Assembly (NCBI GenBank): GCA_036493895.1 | Contig: DASXOZ010000060.1 | Coordinates: 1-62,989 of the forward strand | Origin: Candidatus Binatia bacterium | Lineage (GTDB): Bacteria > Desulfobacterota > Binatia > UBA1149 > CAITLU01 | Direction of reading: 5' to 3' | Length of the DNA stretch: 62,989 bases | Shown here: positions 26,541-35,349 of the stretch, one piece after another | How positions within the stretch are numbered: the stretch's first letter is position 1 | How the letters are laid out: each line of letters starts with the position of its first letter | Translations under genes and position numbers: made by a program | The notes under the pieces: generated by a model | Database searches by the model: none | Told to the model about the DNA's origin: nothing | The model's input: only the letters and a program-made list of their open reading frames with translations

Positions 26541-26945
26541 ATGAACTGCGAGCTCGATCACATCGTGCTTGCGGTCCGGGACATGGAAGCGATGCTGCGC
26601 TTCTATCTCGAGACCGTCGGCCTGGCGCCCCACCGCCTCGACCAGTACCGCGAAGGGGCAGCGCTGTTTCCGTGCGCGAGAATCAGCGCCAGCGCGTTGA
26701 TCGACCTTCTCCCGCGCCCGTTGTGGGACCAGGGCGATGCGGTCGCCACGACGTTCCCGAACCTCAACCACTTCTGCATCGCGGTCGAGCGCAGCGACTG
26801 GGCCGCGCTCGTCGCGCGGCTCGAACGCGACGGCGTCGCCATCGAAGCCGGCCCGATGACGCTGTCCGGCGCGCGCGGCGACGGCACCTCGCTCTACGTC
26901 CGCGACCCCGACGGAAACCGACTCGAGCTCCGCTATTACGACTAA
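26541..26945 (+). CDS. VOC superfamily (glyoxalase-like) protein
   Basis: Product is 134 aa with the paired beta-alpha-beta3 units of the vicinal-oxygen-chelate fold. H8 in LDHIVLAVRD, the H of LNHFCIAV and E131 in GNRLELRYYD are the likely metal ligands. Similar to dioxygenase-like and lactoylglutathione-lyase-like proteins; the substrate is unknown. ATG 26541 begins exactly where the family begins. It ends five bases before the second 21-bp repeat array. Confidence 0.85.
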   Translation: MNCELDHIVLAVRDMEAMLRFYLETVGLAPHRLDQYREGAALFPCARISASALIDLLPRPLWDQGDAVATTFPNLNHFCIAVERSDWAALVARLERDGVAIEAGPMTLSGARGDGTSLYVRDPDGNRLELRYYD

Positions 26946-26948
26946 GTA

Positions 26949-27040
26949 ATGGGGTCAGGCACCACAGGAATGGGGTCAGGCACCAGTCGAATGGGGTCAG
27001 GCACCAGAGGAATAGGCACCAGAGGAATAGGCACCAGAGA
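26949..27040. repeat. 21-bp tandem repeat array, locus B
   Basis: Three copies of the unit aatggggtcaggcaccag plus three bases begin at 26949, 26970 and 26991. They are followed by two shortened 15-bp copies that lack an internal six-base block. The unit is the same as at 20044-20164, where two full copies lie in the opposite orientation. Confidence 0.88.
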
Positions 27041-27112
27041 AATGACGAAAGGCGCGAGCGTTTCGCCCCGCTCTCTCTGGACTTGCCCGCGGCCGGCCGC
27101 TTAACTTCCGCA

Positions 27113-28747
27113 ATGGAATTCAACCTGGCGGCAATTCACGAGGCCGTCTCCGAGGCCGATCCCGACCGCGAATGCATCCTGTGGCGGGATCGTCGCCTGA
27201 GCTATGATCAGGTCACCGACCGCACCCGGCGCCTGGCCAACTGGCTCGCCGCCCGCGGCCTCGGCATCCGGACCGAAAGAAGCTCGCTCCAGGGATGGGA
27301 GTCGGGCCAGTCGCACCTGGCCCTCTACCTCTACAACTGCAACGAATACCTCGAGGGAATGCTCGGCGCCTTCAAGGCCCGCGTCGCGCCGTTCAACGTC
27401 AATTACCGCTACGTCGAGGAGGAGTTGGTCTACCTGCTGCGCGATTCGGGCGCCGAGGCGATGATCTACCACGCCGCGCTTGCTCCAACGCTCGCAAAAG
27501 TGCTGCCGTCGCTGCCGCAGCTTCGCATTCTCCTGCAGGTCGCCGACGAATCCGGCAATGCGCTGCTGCCCGGCGCCGTCGATTACGAAGAAGCCCTTGC
27601 GTCCTCATCGGCAAGGCGTCCGGATCTCGACTGGTCGCCCGATGACCTCTACATTCTCTACACCGGCGGCACGACGGGTATGCCGAAGGGCGTGCTGTGG
27701 AGGCAGTCGGACATCTATTTTGCCGCTCTCGGCGGCACCCTTCCCGGCGCAGGCGAGCACGAAAGCATGCAGTCGGTGCTGTCGATGGCCAGTGGAGGGC
27801 CGAGGATGCTTCCGGCTCCGCCGTTCATGCACGGCGCCGCCCACTGGGCTGCACTGAACACGATGAACTCGGGCGGCACCGTCGTGATCCAGCGCGATAC
27901 CGTCCGCTTCGACCCCGACGACATCTGGAGAGTCGTCGAGCGCGAGAAGGCCCAGGGGCTGCTGATCGTCGGCGATGCGTTTGCGCGCCCGCTTCTCGAC
28001 CAGCTTCGCCGGGCCGCGTACGACCTTTCGAGCCTTGGCCTTCTCGTCAGCGGCGGCGCGGTTCTCAACGTCGGCATCAAGGAAGAAATCCTTGCGGCAC
28101 TTCCCGACGTGATGATCTTCGACGGCATCGGCTCCTCCGAAACCGGAAGCCAGGCTGCGAACATGAGCAGCAAGGGGATGGGCACTTCGACCGGCTCTTT
28201 CCTCCCCCAGCCGGGCAACTGCGTGCTGTCGGAAGACCTCGGCCGCGTGCTCGCGCCGGGCGATACCGAAATGGGATGGTTCGCCAAAGCGGGGCGCGTT
28301 CCGCTGGGCTACCTCGGCGACCAGGCCAAGACGGAACGAACTTTCCCGGTAAAGGACGGCGTGCGTTACTCGGTGCCCGGAGACCGAGCGCGCCATCTGG
28401 CAAGCGGCCTCATCGAGGTGCTCGGCCGCGACTCGGTGACGATCAACTCCGGCGGCGAGAAGATTTTTGCCGAAGAAGTCGAGCAGGCGCTCAAGCATCA
28501 CCCGTCGGTCTACGACGTCGTTGTCTGCGGCAGGCCGAGCGAGCGCTGGGGCCAGGAAGTGGTTGCGGTCGTCGCGCTGCGAAGCGGCGAGAACGCGAGC
28601 GAGCAGTCCCTGCTCGAGGAGGCGGCGCGGCGCCTGGCGCGCTACAAGCTTCCGAAGGTCTTCGTCTTTCGCGACGAGATCCTGCGCAGCCCGAGCGGCA
28701 AGGCCGATTACCGCTGGGCCCGCGAGCAGGCCGTGGCGCAAACCTGA
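27113..28747 (+). CDS. acyl-CoA synthetase (AMP-dependent ligase)
   Basis: Product is 544 aa from ATG 27113. The phosphate-binding loop YTGGTTGMPKG, the adenine motif GSSETGSQ, the hinge and INSGGEKIFAEEVE, and the C-terminal catalytic Lys in SPSGKADYRW are all present. It activates a carboxylic acid to its CoA thioester. The sequence is closest in style to the FadD3/FadD17-type bacterial ligases for steroid-ring or medium-chain acids, but the substrate is not certain. The frame extends upstream through the repeat array; nothing supports that extension being translated. Confidence 0.9.
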   Translation: MEFNLAAIHEAVSEADPDRECILWRDRRLSYDQVTDRTRRLANWLAARGLGIRTERSSLQGWESGQSHLALYLYNCNEYLEGMLGAFKARVAPFNVNYRYVEEELVYLLRDSGAEAMIYHAALAPTLAKVLPSLPQLRILLQVADESGNALLPGAVDYEEALASSSARRPDLDWSPDDLYILYTGGTTGMPKGVLWRQSDIYFAALGGTLPGAGEHESMQSVLSMASGGPRMLPAPPFMHGAAHWAALNTMNSGGTVVIQRDTVRFDPDDIWRVVEREKAQGLLIVGDAFARPLLDQLRRAAYDLSSLGLLVSGGAVLNVGIKEEILAALPDVMIFDGIGSSETGSQAANMSSKGMGTSTGSFLPQPGNCVLSEDLGRVLAPGDTEMGWFAKAGRVPLGYLGDQAKTERTFPVKDGVRYSVPGDRARHLASGLIEVLGRDSVTINSGGEKIFAEEVEQALKHHPSVYDVVVCGRPSERWGQEVVAVVALRSGENASEQSLLEEAARRLARYKLPKVFVFRDEILRSPSGKADYRWAREQAVAQT

Positions 28748-28790
28748 TTCGAGCGTTTTCGCAGCGGCGCGGCAATGTTAGGCTCCGGGT

Positions 28791-29588
28791 GTGACCTACC
28801 TGGACGGTCCGCGCCCCCGGCTTTTCGCGCATCGCGGCTCTTCGGGGACTGCGCCCGAGAACACGCTCGAGGCCTTTGCCGAAGGCGTGGCCGCCGGTGC
28901 CGACCGCCTCGAGCTCGACGTGCACGCCACGGCCGACGGCCACATCGTCGTCTTCCACGACGAGGAGTTGGATCGCACGACCGATGCCGCCGGCTCCTTG
29001 CATTCGCGCACCCTGGCCGAGCTGCGGCGCGTGGATGCCGGTTTCCGCTTCGAAGGACCGGCGGGCGATTTCCCGTTTCGAGGGCGCGGCGTGCGCATTC
29101 CCACGCTGGATGAAGTGCTCGACGCGTTTCCCGGCGTTCCGCTCAACATCGAGGTCAAGCACGACGACGGCCGCACCGTCGAGGCTTTCTTCGACGTGCT
29201 CGACCGCCATGGCGCCCGTGAACGCGTGCTGGCGGCGGCCTTCGACGACGACATCATCCGTCGCGTGCGCCGGGTTGCGCCGCGGGCCTTGACGAGTCTT
29301 TCGGCCGCCGAAGTCGCGATGTTCTTCGGCGTTTGCCTGTCGGGCACGAGGGACGGTTACCTTGTGCCGGGAATGGCGCTCCAGGTGCCGCCGACCCACG
29401 AGGATCTCGAGCTGGTCTGTCCCGTTTTCCTGGACATGGCGCACGACCTCGGGATGGAAGTGCACGTCTGGACGATCAACGACGAGTCGGAGATGGAGCG
29501 CTTGCTCGACCTCGGCGTCGACGGGCTCATGACGGATTTCCCGGCGAGGGCGCGCGCGGTGTTCGAGCGCAAGGGGCTGCGATCGTGA
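28791..29588 (+). CDS. glycerophosphodiester phosphodiesterase
   Basis: Product is 265 aa from GTG 28791. Signature residues are in place: AHRG and APENTLEAF at the start, ELDVHATADG (metal-binding E and D) and FHDEELDRTT. It has no signal peptide, so a cytoplasmic enzyme releasing glycerol-3-phosphate or a related product from phosphodiesters is likely. It is the first gene of a four-gene unit whose members overlap at stop/start by four bases. Confidence 0.9.
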   Translation: MTYLDGPRPRLFAHRGSSGTAPENTLEAFAEGVAAGADRLELDVHATADGHIVVFHDEELDRTTDAAGSLHSRTLAELRRVDAGFRFEGPAGDFPFRGRGVRIPTLDEVLDAFPGVPLNIEVKHDDGRTVEAFFDVLDRHGARERVLAAAFDDDIIRRVRRVAPRALTSLSAAEVAMFFGVCLSGTRDGYLVPGMALQVPPTHEDLELVCPVFLDMAHDLGMEVHVWTINDESEMERLLDLGVDGLMTDFPARARAVFERKGLRS

Positions 29589-30376
29589 GCGCAGCTGCTG
29601 CCATCTACGAGCGCGAGCTCGACGCTTCGACCGAGCGCATCTGGGAGAACGTGCTCGACTGGGAGCACCTGCCGTACCTTCATGCCCAGGCCTTCGCGGG
29701 CATTCGCGTAGAAAGCGCCGATGCCGGCGGCTGGAAAGCCGAAGTGGAGCTACCCGGCACGCCGGGAAATTTCGCGACAGTCGACGTTCGCCTGGACCGG
29801 CCGAGCCTGCGCTACACCACGCGCACGCTCGCCGGCAGCGGCGCGGGCACCGAGATCACGACGAGCCTTTTCCCTCGCGAGGAGCGTCGCACGGGCATTC
29901 GCGTCGAATTCCACGTGCCGTGGGCGCCGCGGTCTGCTGCCGAAGCGATCGGCGCCGCCTACCGCGGGCTTTACGTGACGCTGTGGGACCAGGACGAGGC
30001 GATGATGCGCGAGCGCCAGCGGGTGCTCGACGCGGCGGCCGCTGTCAGTCCGGGTGAAAACGAGCGCAGCCTCGTCCTCGGACGAGTGCATGACCTGGCC
30101 TCGCGGCTTCCGTTGGATGTCGGGCTTGCGGGCCGCCGCTTTCGCGTCGTTTCGATCGACGGCCGGCTCCACGCCTACGACCTGCGCTGCCCGCATCTCG
30201 GCGGACCTCTCGGCGAGGGCACGCTGCACGGATGCGAAGCGGTCTGTCCCTGGCATGGCTACCGTTTCGACGTGCGCACCGGGCAGAGCTGCGACGGGCG
30301 AGGGCTGCGGCTCGGTGCGGCGGCGCGCATCGACGTCGACGCCTGCGGCGGCGACGTCACGCTGAGGCTGCCGTGA
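29585..30376 (+). CDS. compact Rieske oxygenase-like protein with reversed domain order
   Basis: Product is 263 aa from GTG 29585, overlapping the previous stop (GTGA). The N-terminal half contains N22-x2-D25-x2-H28-x4-H33 (ENVLDWEHLPYLH), the mononuclear-iron motif of Rieske oxygenase catalytic domains, followed by a beta-rich SRPBCC-like region and a helix with D137 (WDQDEAM), a possible third ligand. The C-terminal half (about 162-263) is a Rieske ferredoxin domain: C202-x-H204, then C221-x2-H224. Standard enzymes have the Rieske domain first and are 330-450 aa. If the N-terminal motif is real this is a permuted oxygenase; otherwise it is a START-like protein with a Rieske tail. An adenylate cyclase gene follows with a GTGA overlap. 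Confidence 0.75.
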   Translation: MSAAAAIYERELDASTERIWENVLDWEHLPYLHAQAFAGIRVESADAGGWKAEVELPGTPGNFATVDVRLDRPSLRYTTRTLAGSGAGTEITTSLFPREERRTGIRVEFHVPWAPRSAAEAIGAAYRGLYVTLWDQDEAMMRERQRVLDAAAAVSPGENERSLVLGRVHDLASRLPLDVGLAGRRFRVVSIDGRLHAYDLRCPHLGGPLGEGTLHGCEAVCPWHGYRFDVRTGQSCDGRGLRLGAAARIDVDACGGDVTLRLP

Positions 30377-31989
30377 CGCTGCGCCGCTTCCCGAATCCGC
30401 CGCTGTGGTTCTGGCTGAGTTTCGCGGTCGCGCTCGTCGCCAACCGCATCGCCGGCGTCTCGGCCGAAGAGTCGATCGTGCTGATGTCGCGGGTCAGCGT
30501 TTTCGCCGAGGAGGTGCGGGCCAACAGCCTGCAGTACGTGATGTACTGGCAGGGCATCGCGTATCCGTCGGTCGTCGTGTTCCTGTACTGGTACCTGCGG
30601 CCCGTGCTGGCGTGGTTCGAGAACGGGTGCGTGCAGCCGGCGCCGCTTCTCGTGCGCCGCCGCGTCCTCAGCGCACCGCTGATGTACGCGGTCTCCGGCT
30701 TCCTCGCGTGGATCGTCGGCATTCCGCTGTTCATCGGCATCACGCTCGGTGCATACGGACGCTGGTCGTCGGAGCTGGCTTCCCAGCACATCTTCACGCC
30801 GATGATCAACGGCTACCTTGCGGCGACCATCTCCTACTTCGTCGTCGACCGCATTTTCCGCGCGATCGTCTATCCCAAGGTTTTTCCCGACGGAGGCCTG
30901 GCCGGCGTGCCCGGCGCGATGGTACTCGGCGTGCGCGGCCGCTTCTTCCAGCTGCTGCTCTCGCTGTCGTTCATCCCGATGTTCGTGATGCTCGGCCTCA
31001 CGCGCGCCGCCGTGGTACGCCTGGACGACCCGCACCTGCACCTGGATCCCGTCGAGCTTCTGCACCAGCTGAGCGCGGCCAGCCAGGCGACGTTCCTCGT
31101 CTACGTGCTGGTGGGCGGCGTGCTTGCGGTGCTGGTCACGCGCACGGTGACGCGGTCGATCGAAGAAGCCGCGCGCGCGCTGCGGCGCGTGCAGAAGGGC
31201 GACCTCAACGTGCGCGTCAGCGTCGAGTCGGCCGACGAGATCGGCGTGCTCGAGGACGGCGTCAACCAGATGGTCGCCGCGCTGCGCGACCGCGAGAAGA
31301 TCCTGCAGACGTTCGGCCGCGTCGTCGAGCCGGGCGTGCGCGACCGCCTGCTCAGCGGCCAGGTAGGCCAGCACGGCGAGCTGCGCCGAGCCACGGTGAT
31401 GTTCTGCGACCTTCGCGGCTTTACCGCGTATTCCGAAGCCAACGGTGCCGAAGAAGCGGTGGCGACGCTGAACGAGTTCTTCACCGTCACCACCGCGTGG
31501 GTACGCGAGTGCGGCGGTATCGTCGACAAGTTCATCGGCGATGCGGCGCTCGTCGTCTTCGGTCTCCTCGACGACGATCGCTCGATCGCGGCGGCCGAGC
31601 ATGCGGCGGCCTCTGCGATGCGCTGCGCTCTCGGCCTCGAGGACCGTCTTCTCGAGCTCAACGTGCACCGTCGCGCCGACGGCCGCGACCCGCTTGCCGT
31701 CACCATCGCGATCCACAGCGGCGAAGTCGTCGCCGGCGTCATCGGATCGGTCGACCGTCACGAGTACACGGTGATCGGCGACACCGTCAACGTTGCCTCG
31801 CGCCTGCAGCAGGCGGCCAAGGACTACGGCGGCATCGTCGCATCGGAGGAAGCCCTTGCGCTGGCCCGCGCCGGCGGCCTCGAAGCGCCGGTGCGCGTCA
31901 GCGATTCGGTGAACCTGCGCGGCCGGCGCGAGCCCGTCGTTCTGCACGCGCTTGGCTTTCCCGGGCGCGTCTCGGTGGCCAGCGCGTGA
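30373..31989 (+). CDS. membrane-bound class III adenylate/guanylate cyclase
   Basis: Product is 538 aa from GTG 30373. About six transmembrane helices (residues 10-260) lead into a HAMP linker (about 255-305), then the cyclase domain (about 330-500). The metal-binding aspartates lie in FCDLRGFT and DKFIGDAALVVFG, the purine-selecting Lys in VDKFIGD, the adenine-contact Asp in VIGDTVN and the transition-state Asn/Arg in NVASR. All key residues seem present, so it should make cAMP. The membrane part may sense the envelope. Translation is coupled to both neighbours by GTGA overlaps. Confidence 0.9.
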   Translation: MTLRRFPNPPLWFWLSFAVALVANRIAGVSAEESIVLMSRVSVFAEEVRANSLQYVMYWQGIAYPSVVVFLYWYLRPVLAWFENGCVQPAPLLVRRRVLSAPLMYAVSGFLAWIVGIPLFIGITLGAYGRWSSELASQHIFTPMINGYLAATISYFVVDRIFRAIVYPKVFPDGGLAGVPGAMVLGVRGRFFQLLLSLSFIPMFVMLGLTRAAVVRLDDPHLHLDPVELLHQLSAASQATFLVYVLVGGVLAVLVTRTVTRSIEEAARALRRVQKGDLNVRVSVESADEIGVLEDGVNQMVAALRDREKILQTFGRVVEPGVRDRLLSGQVGQHGELRRATVMFCDLRGFTAYSEANGAEEAVATLNEFFTVTTAWVRECGGIVDKFIGDAALVVFGLLDDDRSIAAAEHAAASAMRCALGLEDRLLELNVHRRADGRDPLAVTIAIHSGEVVAGVIGSVDRHEYTVIGDTVNVASRLQQAAKDYGGIVASEEALALARAGGLEAPVRVSDSVNLRGRREPVVLHALGFPGRVSVASA

Positions 31990-33011
31990 GCGCGGCCAAA
32001 TCGTCGCTGGCCAGGCTGCGTGCCCGGCACGCCGAGTTCCTGCTGTCGCGCCTGACGTCCGAGTCGGCGCGCGAGGACTGGGTCCAGGCGCTGCGCGAGA
32101 CCTGGCAGCAGGTGCTGGCGAGCCCCGTGCGCGACCTCGTCGAGCCGCAGGCTGCCGCCGGCGCAGTGGTGCGCGTGCTCTCGGAAGACTCGGTGCGAGA
32201 GCTCTACGCGCCGATCCTGCGCGACGCGGGCCGCCGCGCGCTCGAATCGGCCAGGGCAAGCGAGACCGCGCTCGGCAAGCACGTGCCCGACGGCGCGCGC
32301 CGCGCGCTGGAGGCACTGGCCGAGCATCCGAGCCTGGTGCCCGACCGCCTCGTGCGCGAGGTGCTCGGCCAGGAAGCCGTCGAAAAAGCGCTGCGCGACG
32401 TGCTTTTCGACGGGCTGAGGGAGTTCCACGACACCGTCAACCCGTTCTTCGCCGACTGGGGAATCCCGTCGCTCCTGAAGTGGCTTCCGATCGGCGCCGG
32501 CGCGGTCAAGGCGTCGATGGGCACGCTTCGCGCCGAGTTCGACAAACGCCTGGAGCCCGAGATCCGCAAGTTCCTGCTGGTGTTCTCGCGGCGCGCGACG
32601 ACGCACCTGGCCGACGTGCTGCTTTCGCGCAGCAACGACCCGAACCTGGTCGCGCTCCGGCGCAACGTCGTCGTGTTTCTCTACAGCCAGTCGATGCGCG
32701 AGCTTCTCGCGGGAGTCGACGACGGTGCCGCCACTCACGTCGAGACGGCGGCCGAAGCGGTGGCGCTTCAGGCCGTCTCGTCGCGGGAACTGCGCGCCTC
32801 GCTGCAGGACATGCTCGCGCGTTTCGTCGCCGACCACGGCGCCGAGCCGGTCGGCGACTGGCTCGCGCGCATCGGCGCGACCGCCGAGCCCGACTTCGAG
32901 GCGTGGGTCGAGCTTGCGTGGCCGCTGCTCCGGCGTTCGCTCGCGACTTCGGCGCTTCGCCGGATGATCGAAAGGATCAACGCAGAGTTCTACGACAGCC
33001 TCAAGGACTGA
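31986..33011 (+). CDS. conserved-looking helical protein of unknown function
   Basis: Product is 341 aa from GTG 31986, overlapping the cyclase stop. It is rich in Ala, Arg, Leu and Glu and predicted almost entirely alpha-helical. There is no signal peptide. One mildly hydrophobic stretch (SLLKWLPIGAGAVKASM, near residue 165) could be a membrane contact. I recognise no family. Its place at the end of the coupled operon suggests a role with the cyclase, perhaps as effector or scaffold, which is inference only. Confidence 0.75.
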   Translation: MSAAKSSLARLRARHAEFLLSRLTSESAREDWVQALRETWQQVLASPVRDLVEPQAAAGAVVRVLSEDSVRELYAPILRDAGRRALESARASETALGKHVPDGARRALEALAEHPSLVPDRLVREVLGQEAVEKALRDVLFDGLREFHDTVNPFFADWGIPSLLKWLPIGAGAVKASMGTLRAEFDKRLEPEIRKFLLVFSRRATTHLADVLLSRSNDPNLVALRRNVVVFLYSQSMRELLAGVDDGAATHVETAAEAVALQAVSSRELRASLQDMLARFVADHGAEPVGDWLARIGATAEPDFEAWVELAWPLLRRSLATSALRRMIERINAEFYDSLKD

Positions 33012-33033
33012 GCCCTGTGCACCAGCCCCATCG

Positions 33034-34383
33034 TCAGGCGGTCGTCGGCGGGCTGGTGCCGTCGTGGCTGGTCAGCTCGCTGTAGTTGCGGCCGATGCGC
33101 CAGGCCAGCAGCAGCCATACGGCCACCAGTCCTGCATTGACGAGCGCAAACGCCCGCGACCCGAGGGTGAGCCAGTCGTGCAGGATGAACACGACCGCTG
33201 CGGCAGTGACGTCGCCCAGGCGGACGAAGAACGAATCGATCGCCTGTTTCGCGCTGTACTTCTGCTCGGTGGTGCACGGCAGGAACAGCATGTTGCGCAC
33301 GGTATTGTTCAGCGAGTAGTCGGTCGAATTCTCGGCCACTTTCGCGGCAAACACGACGCCGAGGACGGGAGCCAGGCCGATCGCGCTGTAGCCGGTCAGC
33401 GCCACCAGCGGCAGCACCAGCACCGCCAGCTGCACTCCGAATTTCTTGACGATGCGGGAGACGAGGAAGAGCTGCGTGATGAGGCCGACCGTATTCACCC
33501 ACGCGAAGAAGTAGGAATACGATGCCCCGATCAGGCGCTTGATCCCCTCGGGGTCGCCCGCGCCGACCTTGCTGATCGCGTCGTTCTGCAGCGTCGTGCT
33601 GAGCAGGAACTCGCCGGTGGTCTTGACCGCGTTGTGCAGCAGCAGCATCAGCGCGATCAGCAGCAGGTAGCGCGTGCGCAGCACCATGCCGAAGGCCCCG
33701 CCGCGCGCGGCCGGCTCCTTCGTCATCGCGGCGCGCGGCGCAGCAGAGCGTCCGCGCCGACTCTCGCGCACGTCGATCAGGTTGGTCAGCACCGTTTCCA
33801 GCACGAGGATCGCCGCGCCGACGAGCATCGGCGAGTACGTTCCGAGTTTTTCGATGAATCCGCCGGCCACCGCGGCGCCGGCGACCGCGCCGAACGAAGC
33901 GCCGAACCCGACGATCGGGAACAGCCGCTCGCCTTCGTCCTTGCTGTAGAGGTCGTTCGCGAAGGACCAGAACTGGGCGACGACCATCATGTTGAAAATG
34001 CTGATCCACAGGAAGAACGCCATCCCGATGTGCACGCCGGCCTGGCCGAGCGCATAGAATATGAGGAGGCAGACAACGAAGAAGCCGGTGACCGAATTGA
34101 TCAGCAGGCGCCGGTCCATGCGGCGCACGAGCGCTCCGTAGGCCGGCACCGCGCCGGCCAGCAGGAACACCTCGACGACCGACAGGTACGTCTTTGCCGC
34201 TGCGCTGCCTTCGCCGAGAACGAGGGCCTCGCGCACCGGCTTGAGCACGTAGTAGGCCATGAGGATCAGGAAGACGTTCAGGCCGAGAAGCAGAGCCGTA
34301 CCGCCCTCGCCGGTGCGCACGTCGGCGAAGATCCTGAGGAAGCGGTCGAAGCCGTTCGGTGGCCGGGAGTCAGCAGTCGCCAT
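33034..34383 (-). CDS. ATP/ADP-carrier-like (Npt1/Npt2-type) nucleotide transporter
   Basis: Product is 449 aa with about eleven to twelve transmembrane helices. The opening (LMAYYVLKPVREALVLGEGS) and downstream pattern match MFS-related proteins annotated as AAA-family ATP:ADP antiporters, common in Myxococcota-like genomes. Energy-parasite function is unlikely in a free-living cell, so the true substrate is open. ATG 34383 is chosen because an earlier in-frame ATG adds a non-conserved, Arg/Pro-rich stretch. No good ribosome-binding site is seen. Confidence 0.8.
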   Translation of the reverse strand: MATADSRPPNGFDRFLRIFADVRTGEGGTALLLGLNVFLILMAYYVLKPVREALVLGEGSAAAKTYLSVVEVFLLAGAVPAYGALVRRMDRRLLINSVTGFFVVCLLIFYALGQAGVHIGMAFFLWISIFNMMVVAQFWSFANDLYSKDEGERLFPIVGFGASFGAVAGAAVAGGFIEKLGTYSPMLVGAAILVLETVLTNLIDVRESRRGRSAAPRAAMTKEPAARGGAFGMVLRTRYLLLIALMLLLHNAVKTTGEFLLSTTLQNDAISKVGAGDPEGIKRLIGASYSYFFAWVNTVGLITQLFLVSRIVKKFGVQLAVLVLPLVALTGYSAIGLAPVLGVVFAAKVAENSTDYSLNNTVRNMLFLPCTTEQKYSAKQAIDSFFVRLGDVTAAAVVFILHDWLTLGSRAFALVNAGLVAVWLLLAWRIGRNYSELTSHDGTSPPTTA

Positions 34384-34616
34384 CGCGCCACGATGGCGAA
34401 CCGCAGCGGGTGCAGCAAGCGGGCGCCGCCATGCGCCTGCGCTACCTCGATGCGGGCCTCGCACCAAGAGGGGCGGTACTCTAGGATCCCGCGCCCGACC
34501 GGGCCGCATCTGCGGCGCGGTCATCGGAGCAGGCCAGTGCAAGGAATGGACACCGACGCGATGGAGCCGGATCTGCCGACGGACGACGTTTTCTGCGCGG
34601 AAAGAGCGGTGCGGCC

Positions 34617-35324
34617 GTGAGCGGCGGCGATCTGCTGCTTCGCATGGTGACCGCCGTCGTGTTCGGCACGCTGGTCGGAATCGAGCGCCAGTGGCACCAC
34701 AAGACGGCAGGGGTCAAGACGAACACGCTCGTTGCCCTCGGCGCCGCGGCGTTCACGATCCTTGCCCAGGTCGGATTCGGACCTGCCAACGTGGTACCGC
34801 AAGTCGCGGCGGGCGTCGTGACCGGGATCGGGTTCATCGGCGGCGGCGTCATCATGAGGCGCGCCGGCAGCGTCCAGGGCATCAACTCGGCGGCGACGTT
34901 GTGGGCCACGGCGAGCATCGGCCTTGCAACCGGAGCCGGCTGCTTCGGGCTCGCGTGGATCGTTCTGGCTCTCGTCCTGCTGATCCAGTTCGTGGAGATC
35001 AGTCTTGCGCAATGGATCGACAGTCATTCGCCCGCAAGCGCCCAGACGCTGGCGGGGCGCCTGTCCGTGCGGGTCACCGATGCCGGCGCCGCGCGCGTTC
35101 GCGACGTCTGGAACGAGTTCGCGTCGCGGCCGGGAGTGAAGGCCGTCGACTACGACGAGCTTTGCGTGGACGCCTCCGAGGTTTCCGTGCAGGCCAGCAT
35201 GCTGATCGAGGAGTCGCGATCGCGGGAGTTGACGCTGCTGGCGCAGCAGCTCGCGGCGCTTGCCGGAGTCCGTCGCGCCGGATGGTCGCACCTGCGCCGC
35301 GACGATTCCTCCGGCGAGAACTGA
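34617..35324 (+). CDS. MgtC/SapB family inner-membrane protein
   Basis: Product is 235 aa from GTG 34617. The N-terminal domain has four to five helices with the MgtC signature (GTLVGIERQWHHKTAGVKTN, then GIGFIGGGVIM and INSAATLWATASIG). The C-terminal about 85 residues form an ACT-like cytoplasmic domain. MgtC proteins affect Mg2+ homeostasis and ATP-synthase activity in pathogens; environmental homologues are uncharacterised. Confidence 0.9.
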   Translation: MSGGDLLLRMVTAVVFGTLVGIERQWHHKTAGVKTNTLVALGAAAFTILAQVGFGPANVVPQVAAGVVTGIGFIGGGVIMRRAGSVQGINSAATLWATASIGLATGAGCFGLAWIVLALVLLIQFVEISLAQWIDSHSPASAQTLAGRLSVRVTDAGAARVRDVWNEFASRPGVKAVDYDELCVDASEVSVQASMLIEESRSRELTLLAQQLAALAGVRRAGWSHLRRDDSSGEN

Positions 35325-35349
35325 CGCGGCTTCGGCGTCGGTCGGGCCG

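Noticed and set aside
26672..27112. N-terminal extension of the acyl-CoA synthetase through the 21-bp repeats
   Set aside because: It would overlap the VOC gene out of frame and translate the repeats into low-complexity sequence. The family start is at 27113.
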